A stretch of 54,823 nucleotides of DNA. Origin: CAZFLY01 sp964519995 (GTDB lineage Bacteria > Planctomycetota > Phycisphaerae > Sedimentisphaerales > Anaerobacaceae). Of the stretch, positions 36,317 through 43,084 are shown in pieces. The stretch lies in contig CAZFLY010000010.1 of NCBI GenBank assembly GCA_964519995.1, forward strand, positions 1 to 54,823, given 5' to 3'. A program made the translations under genes and the position numbers. The notes beneath the pieces are model-generated. The model made no database searches. It was not told the DNA's origin and saw nothing but the letters and a program-made list of their open reading frames with translations. How positions within the stretch are numbered: the first letter of the stretch is position 1; every line of letters starts with the position of its first letter.

Positions 36317-36319
36317 ATC

Positions 36320-36375
36320 CCGTTAGAAATTCCGTAAAATGGGTCTTAATCCTAAGAAAGGAAGATTTCTAACGG
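36320..36375 (+). other. Hairpin within the mrp transcript between mrpE and mrpF
   Basis: CCGTTAGAAAT (36320-36330) and ATTTCTAACGG (36365-36375) are exact inverted repeats of 11 bases separated by 34 bases, and the inner TCC / GGA can extend the stem past a small bulge. There is no T-run, so it is not a standard terminator. It ends 18 bases before the mrpF start and could be a processing or stability site. Confidence 0.65.
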
Positions 36376-36392
36376 AGTAGAACGAGGTGGCT

Positions 36393-36650
36393 ATGTTAAC
36401 GCTATTTTACATAGGCCTATTAGTGTGCTGCTTCTTGTGTTTGTATCGTATAGGACGCGGCCCCAGCGCCCCGGATAGAACCGTGGCCATCGATATATTA
36501 GGAATAGTCATAGTAGGCTTTTGTGCCCTTCTGGCCCTGGAGACCGGAAAGGATTTCTATCTCAATATTGCCATGGCCTGGGCGCTGCTGAGTTTCATCG
36601 GCACCATTGCGCTGGCGAAGTTTTTGGAGGGCAGAAGTTTCGATGAGTGA
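36393..36650 (+). CDS. mrpF: Mrp antiporter subunit F
   Basis: An 85-residue three-span MnhF/MbhB-type protein with the conserved core YRIGRGPSAPDRTVAIDILG. The ATG at 36393 follows GAGGTG; a GTG two codons earlier falls inside that ribosome binding site. It overlaps mrpG by 8 bases. Confidence 0.92.
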   Translation: MLTLFYIGLLVCCFLCLYRIGRGPSAPDRTVAIDILGIVIVGFCALLALETGKDFYLNIAMAWALLSFIGTIALAKFLEGRSFDE

Positions 36651-36987
36651 TGTTATTGGATACATACTGATAATAATTGGCATCTTATTCGATATATTCG
36701 GCTGCATAGGGTTGGTTCGCTTTCCAGATGTCTATAATCGGTTGCAGGCGTCAACTAAATGCGTGACGCTTGGCACAATCATGTTGCTCGTTGGCGTAGC
36801 CATCATCAGTGGCATAGGGCCAACAGCATCCAGAGCCATAATCTGCGCGGTGTTCATCTTGATAACATCACCCACAGCGGCCCATGCCATCGCCAAGGGT
36901 GCTTACGCTTCTGGCGTCGAACTATGGGAGGGAACCGTCGTAGATAAATACGCAGAACACGTTGAAGAAGGTGAGTCACAGGCTTGA
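36643..36987 (+). CDS. mrpG: Mrp antiporter subunit G
   Basis: A 114-residue three-span MnhG/MbhC-type protein. Signature: GCIGLVRFPDVYNRLQASTK and ILITSPTAAHAIAKGAY. The start at 36643 gives the family N-terminus MSDVIGYILIIIGILF and overlaps the end of mrpF. It completes the mrpBCDEFG set. Confidence 0.92.
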   Translation: MSDVIGYILIIIGILFDIFGCIGLVRFPDVYNRLQASTKCVTLGTIMLLVGVAIISGIGPTASRAIICAVFILITSPTAAHAIAKGAYASGVELWEGTVVDKYAEHVEEGESQA

Positions 36988-37049
36988 TTTAGTATCCAAA
37001 GCTATAAACGTTCAATCAAGTACTGAACCATAAATATAGGAGACAAAAG

Positions 37050-37661
37050 TTGCGTTTGCCAAAGCTAAGAGAACTGAAAGAAGCAATCACAGCGGTTCTT
37101 TCGCCGCGTTTTACTACACGTTTTCCGGCCCGGCCGTGCATTGTACCGGAAAGATACAGAGGTAAACCCGAATTTGACCTTGATACTTGTATCGGTTGCG
37201 GTGCGTGTGTAAACGTATGTCCGACTGAGGCCTTAACACAAACTGAGACGACCGACGCTGAACCACCCGTAAGGAAAATCACACTGCGCTACGATACCTG
37301 CATATTCTGCGGCAACTGCGAAGAAAATTGCACTACAGAGACAGGCATAGAACTTTCGAACGAATGGGATTTAGCAGGCATGGATAGAAAAAGCATGACT
37401 GAGACGCACGAGTTTGAGCTGCAGTTATGTGAGAAATGTGGCGCAGTAATAGGTACAAAGAAACATCTGGTCTGGCTTTATGAAAAGCTTGGACCATTAG
37501 CCTACACAAATCCATCCCTACTGCTTGCTAAGAGCGGCGAATTGCTCAAAACACCGCAGGACGTTGAGCAAGCTCGGCAAGAGGGCCTGCAAACTCAAAC
37601 GAGCGACTTTATGCGTATCCTGTGCCCTAAGTGCAAATGTGAATTGAACCTCCGGTTGTAG
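37050..37661 (+). CDS. NuoI/MbhN-like ferredoxin subunit with extra C-terminal cysteines
   Basis: A 203-residue hydrogenase subunit with two [4Fe-4S] motifs, CIGCGACVNVCP and CIFCGNCEENC (residues about 45-95), as in NuoI, HycF and MbhN. The second motif ends CTTETGI rather than the usual CP. Beyond it are two more cysteine pairs, LCEKCGAVIG and LCPKCKCELN, that could bind a metal. The start is TTG, with AGGAGA 6 bases upstream. It carries electrons to the NuoB-like subunit. It ends 8 bp before the maturation protease gene. Confidence 0.9.
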   Translation: MRLPKLRELKEAITAVLSPRFTTRFPARPCIVPERYRGKPEFDLDTCIGCGACVNVCPTEALTQTETTDAEPPVRKITLRYDTCIFCGNCEENCTTETGIELSNEWDLAGMDRKSMTETHEFELQLCEKCGAVIGTKKHLVWLYEKLGPLAYTNPSLLLAKSGELLKTPQDVEQARQEGLQTQTSDFMRILCPKCKCELNLRL

Positions 37662-37669
37662 ATACACCC

Positions 37670-38158
37670 ATGGACGCACAACAGGAGCTTTTTGATCAAC
37701 TAAGCACACTATGCGGCACGCATACTGTCATTGTAGGAATCGGGAACCTGCTAAAAGGCGATGATGCCGCCGGGTCATTGGTTTGCCAGCAACTTGGGCA
37801 GGCTGAAACCTCTGCTGAATTGATAGTTGCAGAAACGGTGCCTGAGAATTACATCCAAACCATAGTAAAGAAAGCTCCCCAGAATTTGCTAATTGTTGAT
37901 GCTGTCGACTTCGGGGCAGCTCCAGGAACAATAAAATTATTCAAGCCGGAGCATTTAAATTCATTTGCCATCTCGACTCACACTCTCTCACCGCGTCTGT
38001 TTGTAGATGCGATTCGTCGTCAAATCGAAGTCAAAGCGTACTTCATCGGAATTCAACCTGCTCAAACACAGCTTGGCCAGACTTTATCTGCGAATGTACA
38101 CCAGGCAATCGAAGGGCTAACACGCATGCTCATTGATATCTTCCCGCCGGTAAAATAG
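37670..38158 (+). CDS. NiFe hydrogenase maturation protease (HycI/HyaD family)
   Basis: A 162-residue endopeptidase of family M52. The signature IVGIGNLLKGDDAAGSLVC, the Asp in LLIVDAVDFGAAPG and the His in ISTHTLSP match the nickel-sensing residues of HybD/HycI. It removes the C-terminal tail of the large subunit after nickel insertion. Its presence at the end of the operon supports a real, nickel-loaded hydrogenase. The hyp assembly genes are not in this window. Confidence 0.93.
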   Translation: MDAQQELFDQLSTLCGTHTVIVGIGNLLKGDDAAGSLVCQQLGQAETSAELIVAETVPENYIQTIVKKAPQNLLIVDAVDFGAAPGTIKLFKPEHLNSFAISTHTLSPRLFVDAIRRQIEVKAYFIGIQPAQTQLGQTLSANVHQAIEGLTRMLIDIFPPVK

Positions 38159-38183
38159 CCCTGCTCTTCGTATCCATATTTAG

Positions 38184-38203
38184 CCCCCAAATTTATTTGG
38201 GGG
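38184..38203. terminator. Probable terminator after the hydrogenase operon
   Basis: CCCCCAAAT TT ATTTGGGGG is a perfect palindrome 26 bp after the last gene of the operon. Only a short T-stretch follows, so termination may be inefficient. The structured repeat begins 2 bases later. Confidence 0.5.
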
Positions 38204-38205
38204 TT

Positions 38206-38380
38206 ATACCAACTGAGAATAATTAATGTGCTTATTCGTGTCATTTCGAGCGAGCCGTAGGCGAGTCGAGAAATCTATTTGAACAGATTTCTCCACTACG
38301 CCCCCATTTCTGTCTTCGACAGAAGACACGGGGGCTTCGGTCGAAATGACATAAGCGCAAATTTTAATCACAATTAGTAT
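38206..38380 (+). repeat. Structured 175-bp repeat, copy 1
   Basis: Begins ATACCAACTGAGAATAATT and ends with AATCACAATTAGTAT; the ends are long imperfect inverted repeats (outer ATACyAAyTG, inner GTCATTTCGA / TCGAAATGAC). Inside are AGAAATCT / AGATTTCT and a central 7-bp stem TGTCTTC / GAAGACA with a GACA loop at 38311-38328. Copy 2 at 40971-41145 has the same length and orientation. No protein is encoded. It resembles a MITE-like or REP-like palindromic family. Confidence 0.85.
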
Positions 38381-38457
38381 TATACACTGCCGATACGAAT
38401 TACCACGGCATCGTATCAATGGTTATGCCAAAGCTCATTTAATTCTTGTGATTGGTA

Positions 38458-38880
38458 TCAGGTCTTCCGGAGCAGGCGTATGGCCTTGTTGGCATCGGCA
38501 TTGGAATCAAAGGCAATGTGAAACACAGCGCGGTTACTTATCGTAGCAGCCGAAAGGCCACGGAGGTTAATGCCAGCTTGGGCCAGTTGCATTGTCAATT
38601 CTGCACCGAAACCAGGCTTATTGCCGGTAGCGATACGAATACCATGCAGTGATTCAGTCTTAGTAAAGCCTGCTGCCTTGGCAGCTTTGATTTGGCTGGG
38701 ACCTTTTATCGGTGTAACAAACACCACACCCGTTCCCTGTTTCTCGGGCGCGCGACGGGCGATAATAGACTCAAGGTCCACACCTGCCTGAGCAAGAGCA
38801 TTGAGCTTTTCGGCCAAGCCACCCGGTTGGTCCTTCATACTGGCGGCCCACACATCAACACGTGAAATGTCCATTTTCAT
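38458..38880 (-). CDS. Tandem ACT-domain protein
   Basis: A 140-residue protein with two ACT domains: about residues 6-70 (VWAASMKDQPGGLAEKLNAL) and 75-140 (TGNKPGFGAELTMQLAQAGI). The ATG at 38880 follows GGAGGA by 6 bases; the frame continues upstream to 39156 but that part overlaps the neighbouring gene. Probably an amino-acid-sensing regulator. It lies downstream of the coiled-coil membrane protein gene on the same strand. Confidence 0.85.
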   Translation of the reverse strand: MKMDISRVDVWAASMKDQPGGLAEKLNALAQAGVDLESIIARRAPEKQGTGVVFVTPIKGPSQIKAAKAAGFTKTESLHGIRIATGNKPGFGAELTMQLAQAGINLRGLSAATISNRAVFHIAFDSNADANKAIRLLRKT

Positions 38881-39074
38881 GTTTCTTCCTCCAAAAAAGA
38901 GGACTACTGAAACTCGCAACGACAATAACTCGGATCGGCAGCTAAGTTTGACCACTGCCGTGTTTCTTGTCAACACCTTGGGCAGTAAGATTTGGTATGG
39001 AAAGTTAACTCTGCTTCTGCGTAGAAAAGACGGTATGCTGGACGAGCAGCGACTAAAAAGAATCCTCCGCGTCT

Positions 39075-39851
39075 CTAACGCCCCAGATAAACAACGATAC
39101 CAGCCAGCGTTATGATTGCCGCCATACACACACTCACGGCAACGATGAATACCCACATAAAGCGTCTACTCTGCTTGGCTAAGATATATTTAAGGTATCT
39201 GTCACTAACCGCGAAAGTCTTGTTCATTTGCATAATGCTGTCGGTTTGCCCAGCCGTTGTCTGATCTAGCTTTTTTAAGGTCTGGTTGAATTTGTTAAAA
39301 TTCTCGACCATTTGCACGTCAATATCAGCACTGGCAGTAAGCCGGTTATTGATATCGACAAGGGTATCGGTTTGTTTGACCGTCTCGGCTGGTATCTTTT
39401 GGACAGCACTAATAAATTGCTGATTTTGGCCCGCATTCGCCTTGAGTTGCTCGAATAGCTGCTCCGATAATCGTCTCTGATTTTCCATAGTGTTCGGCAG
39501 CCTCTGGAGTAATTGAGGCAATTGTTCAAGCCCGGCCATCAACTCTCTTTGTTGGGTGATCTGGCGGTCGAGATGCTCGTTGACACCCCGCAACTGCTCA
39601 ACGAGTTTATTGAAGCCTTCCTGGAGTCTCTCTAAAGACTCACGCTTATCTACCGGCTGGACGGTTTTTACGACAACTTTATCTTCCTCAGACTCAGCGT
39701 CTTGGCAGTGGCTGATACTGTATTCCGCTGAGTCAGGACCCTGGGAAATTAGGCCTTCATTATCAATTCGTGGTTGGTCATCTGCAAATCTTACGAGCTT
39801 ATGATTTCGCAGCCAAGCACCCGTCCCTGTCCAAAAATCTTTCAAAAGCAT
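39075..39851 (-). CDS. Coiled-coil protein with C-terminal membrane anchor
   Basis: A 258-residue protein. A variable N-terminus is followed by long amphipathic helices from about residue 65 to 220 rich in Gln, Leu and Asn (ITQQRELMAGLEQLPQLLQR), and a single membrane span near the end (MWVFIVAVSVCMAAIITLAG). This tail-anchored coiled-coil layout fits a structural or tethering role; the family is unknown to me. It is divergent from the FAH-family gene. Confidence 0.75.
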   Translation of the reverse strand: MLLKDFWTGTGAWLRNHKLVRFADDQPRIDNEGLISQGPDSAEYSISHCQDAESEEDKVVVKTVQPVDKRESLERLQEGFNKLVEQLRGVNEHLDRQITQQRELMAGLEQLPQLLQRLPNTMENQRRLSEQLFEQLKANAGQNQQFISAVQKIPAETVKQTDTLVDINNRLTASADIDVQMVENFNKFNQTLKKLDQTTAGQTDSIMQMNKTFAVSDRYLKYILAKQSRRFMWVFIVAVSVCMAAIITLAGIVVYLGR

Positions 39852-40040
39852 TCTTTAGTCTTTCCAAATAGTAAAACCGTATTACCTGTGCAGGTCACTG
39901 CACGGTGCCACTAATAAGAGAATCGGAACTACGAGCATTTTTGCTTGAATGAAATAGAACAAAAGTTTTCTTACTGCAAATTTGCATTATTTCTGCTACG
40001 GTCGGCTGGAAACAACCATTGAGTTGATAGAGGCAGACAA

Positions 40041-40991
40041 ATGAAATTAGTTACATATTCCAAACAAGAATCGATCTCCTGGGGTGTTCTGACCGAAAGT
40101 GGAATCGTAGATATCCCGTCAGCCTGGAAGGCTCCAAACCCACCATTGACTATCAAAAAAGTTTTATGCAGAGGTTCAGAATGCCTGAAAAAGCTCGTCG
40201 AGTTAGCTGAAACGGCTGATAGGCCTATATTACCGGACTCGGTTAAACTTCTTGCGCCAATTCCCCGGCCAAGCAAGGTAATCGGACTTGCTGGAAACTA
40301 TGCCGAGCACATAAAAGAAGCAGGCATTAAGCTTGGCCTTTCCGAAAGCCCACATCAGACAACTGTTCCGAGACCGTTTCTTATGCCGCCAACTGTCATA
40401 ATTGGACCCGACGAAGAAATTCCTTGGCCAACATACAGCGAACAAATCGATCACGAAATTGAACTAGCGGTAATAATTGGGAAAAATGCCAAGAATGTTT
40501 CACCCGACGAAGCCCTGAAATGCGTTGCAGGTTACACAATTTGTAACGATGTGTCAGCTCGTAGCGTGACATTTAAGAAGAATCGAACTGCTCGTCCCTG
40601 GGATGAATTTTATGACTGGCTGAACGGCAAATGGTCTGATGGCTTTTTGCCGATGGGGCCTTACTTGCTCACCGCTGATGAAATCGGCGATGTGCAGAAC
40701 CTCAATATGGTTCTTACCGTAAACGGCGAAACTCGACAGAAGGCAAACACATCCCAGATGATTTATCCTGTAGTGGACATTGTCTCATTTGTAAGTCACC
40801 TAATGACGCTTGAGCCGGGTGATTATATCGCTACGGGCACACCTTCTGGTGTAGCTGTAGCCACAGGCAAATTCTTGAAGCCGGGTGACATGATCGATTG
40901 TACTATTGAAAAGCTCGGCTCTCTGACCAATACCCTCGGCCAATGGCCACAACAGTTCTATCGACCGCTAATACAAATTGTGAATAATTAA
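40041..40991 (+). CDS. Fumarylacetoacetate hydrolase family protein
   Basis: A 316-residue FAH-fold enzyme. Core motifs: VIGLAGNYAEHIKEAG, YSEQIDHEIELAVIIG (metal-binding Glu residues), GYTICNDVSARSV and PGDYIATGTPSGVAVATG. Members hydrolyse or decarboxylate 2-keto acids (for example 2-hydroxyhepta-2,4-diene-1,7-dioate isomerase, acylpyruvase); the substrate is unknown. The last six codons and stop (40971-40991) lie inside repeat copy 2, so the C-terminal IQIVNN is supplied by the repeat. Confidence 0.9.
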   Translation: MKLVTYSKQESISWGVLTESGIVDIPSAWKAPNPPLTIKKVLCRGSECLKKLVELAETADRPILPDSVKLLAPIPRPSKVIGLAGNYAEHIKEAGIKLGLSESPHQTTVPRPFLMPPTVIIGPDEEIPWPTYSEQIDHEIELAVIIGKNAKNVSPDEALKCVAGYTICNDVSARSVTFKKNRTARPWDEFYDWLNGKWSDGFLPMGPYLLTADEIGDVQNLNMVLTVNGETRQKANTSQMIYPVVDIVSFVSHLMTLEPGDYIATGTPSGVAVATGKFLKPGDMIDCTIEKLGSLTNTLGQWPQQFYRPLIQIVNN

Positions 40992-41145
40992 TGCGCTTAA
41001 TCGTGTCATTTCGAGCGAGCCGTAGGCGAGTCGAGAAATCTATTTGAACAGATTTCTCCACTACGCCCCAGTGCTTTCTTGCGAAAGCAAGAACAGGGGC
41101 TTCGGTCGAAATGACATAAGCGCAAATTTTAATCACAATTGGTAT
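40971..41145 (+). repeat. Structured 175-bp repeat, copy 2
   Basis: Begins ATACAAATTGTGAATAATTA and ends AATCACAATTGGTAT. Outside the centre it is nearly identical to copy 1 at 38206-38380. The central stem at 41076-41093 is TTCTTGC / GCAAGAA with a GAAA loop, at exactly the same offset (105 bases) as in copy 1 but with different bases. The left end overlaps the end of the FAH-family gene. Confidence 0.85.
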
Positions 41146-41199
41146 AAGTTAATAAGTGCACAAGGGCAAAAGGTGAAAAGTTTGTGACCTATGTACTAT

Positions 41200-42957
41200 T
41201 TATACCGCCTTGTGGTCTAAGAAGCCTTCAAGCTTGCGTGCCCTTACAGGGTGCTGCAGTTTGCGAATGGCTTTTGCCTCAACCTGCCTGACACGCTCGC
41301 GAGTAACCTTGAAGATTCTGCCGACCTCTTCAAGCGTGTAAGTGTAGCCATCACCAATTCCATATCGGAGCTTGATAATTTCGCGCTCTCGATACGAAAG
41401 TGTCTTCAGCACAATATCGATTCTCTCCTTGAGCATCTCTTGCGTAGCGGAGCTGACCGGCGAATCGACACCGTCGTCTTCAATGAAATCTCCAAAATAG
41501 CTATCGTCGCTTTCACCTATGGGCCGATCGAGACTAATTGGATGTTTGGATATGTTAAGTACCCTGCGGGTTTCCTGTATGCTCATTCCCACTTCATTGG
41601 CAATCTCTTCGATAGTCGCCTCTCTGCCCAGTTCCTGGTGCAGAGCCTTGCTTGCGGCTCGTAATCGGCTCATAGTTTCTATCATGTGAACTGGGATTCG
41701 GATCGTCCGAGCATGGTCGGCAATGGCGCGGGTAATCGCCTGCCTGATCCACCATGTGGCATATGTGCTGAATTTATAGCCTCGACGATGCTCGTATTTG
41801 TCCACTGCTCTCATCAGTCCGGTGTTGCCTTCCTGGATCAAATCGAGAAAACTCAAGCCCCGGTTACGATATTTCTTGGCAATAGAAACTACCAGTCGAA
41901 GGTTTGCGCTCGACAGTGTTCTCTTTGCGTTCTCGTACTGAGAAAACACTCTATCAATCGCCCGCAGTTTCTTCTCAAGCTGCTTCGGCGTCTCCGATAC
42001 AAGTTCTTGAAGGCCGGCCAGCTCCTGCTTAACTGTTTCGACGTCTTCAACGGTCATCTGATTGCCAGGTCCTTTCTCGACGATTTGCTCTAACTGGTGC
42101 ATCTTCTGACATATACCGTATAGTTTGCTTCTCAGAGGTTGGATTCGCGACGTACGCAAGCTAAGCTCTTCAAGCAAAGTTGCAATTTTTCGCCTGTTTC
42201 TGTGTATTCGTATTATGTCCGTCTTTTCTGATCGCTTATCTTCTACCTGCAGATACTTCTTAAACAAACTCTGGCTAACCTTGAGCAGTTTATCCGCTGT
42301 TCTGATGTTTTCCAGCAGCCGCTTTTTTATTACACCCTTTACAAAAAATTGCGTTGTTCCGGTTTTAATCGTTCTATCAAACGACATCGAGCCGTCATAG
42401 ACCTGCTGCAGGAGATCGAGGCAGTTTCTGGCGCAATAATCACATTGCAGCATCTTTCTTCTGAAAGCCATCCGGGCGATTTCGATCTTCTGTGCAAGGG
42501 CAATTTCAGACCCTCTTGTCAGCAGCGGTATCTGACCCATTTGTGTCAGATACATCCTTATCGGGTCGTCGATGCGGCGAGTGATTTCCCCCTCGACTAA
42601 CGCTTTCTCAAGCAGCTCATCTTCTCCAAGCTGCTCTTTAGCCTCCGATGAGTCTTCAAACTCCTCATCGGACTTGCCAACTTGCTCAGATTCTACGTCA
42701 GCTTCATCAACAAGATTGATACCCATCTCGTCCAGAGTTGCCAGTAAGCCTTCCAGACGGTTGGCACTGACAACCTCATCGGGCAGTTCCTTGTTCATCT
42801 CCTCATATGTGAGAAATCCTCGTTTCTCGCCTTTTTCAACAAGTGTTCGTATTCGCTCTTCAGCATTCTTGGAACTGGAACTCCGCGAGGTCTTCTCATC
42901 AAGGCTGACTTTGTCTTGGATATATTTGTCGTCCGTCTTAATTACGTTTTTCGCCAC
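41200..42957 (-). CDS. rpoD: RNA polymerase primary sigma factor RpoD
   Basis: A 585-residue sigma-70. Region 1.1 (LVEKGEKRGFLTYEEMNKEL) at about 36-85, region 1.2 (DDPIRMYLTQMGQIPLLTR) near 138, a long non-conserved insert, region 2 (ANLRLVVSIAKKYRNRGLSF; YKFSTYATWWIRQAITRAI), region 3, and region 4 with the helix-turn-helix (TLEEVGRIFKVTRERVRQVE). Family-complete and intact. It follows dnaG on the same strand after 127 bp, the classic macromolecular-synthesis order, though rpsU is not present. Confidence 0.97.
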   Translation of the reverse strand: MAKNVIKTDDKYIQDKVSLDEKTSRSSSSKNAEERIRTLVEKGEKRGFLTYEEMNKELPDEVVSANRLEGLLATLDEMGINLVDEADVESEQVGKSDEEFEDSSEAKEQLGEDELLEKALVEGEITRRIDDPIRMYLTQMGQIPLLTRGSEIALAQKIEIARMAFRRKMLQCDYCARNCLDLLQQVYDGSMSFDRTIKTGTTQFFVKGVIKKRLLENIRTADKLLKVSQSLFKKYLQVEDKRSEKTDIIRIHRNRRKIATLLEELSLRTSRIQPLRSKLYGICQKMHQLEQIVEKGPGNQMTVEDVETVKQELAGLQELVSETPKQLEKKLRAIDRVFSQYENAKRTLSSANLRLVVSIAKKYRNRGLSFLDLIQEGNTGLMRAVDKYEHRRGYKFSTYATWWIRQAITRAIADHARTIRIPVHMIETMSRLRAASKALHQELGREATIEEIANEVGMSIQETRRVLNISKHPISLDRPIGESDDSYFGDFIEDDGVDSPVSSATQEMLKERIDIVLKTLSYREREIIKLRYGIGDGYTYTLEEVGRIFKVTRERVRQVEAKAIRKLQHPVRARKLEGFLDHKAV

Positions 42958-43084
42958 AAGTAGCTCCCTTACATTTGCTACTCAAAGCCAATTTCATTTA
43001 ACCAGATCACAACTACCAAACGACTCGGTGTACTTCGTACTCCAACGACTACACTTGTGCTTTACGATTATTATCGGTTCTTGT

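Noticed and set aside
38881..39156. 92-residue N-terminal extension of the ACT protein
   Set aside because: Overlaps the neighbouring coiled-coil gene, is not ACT-like, and a strong GGAGGA precedes the internal ATG at 38880.
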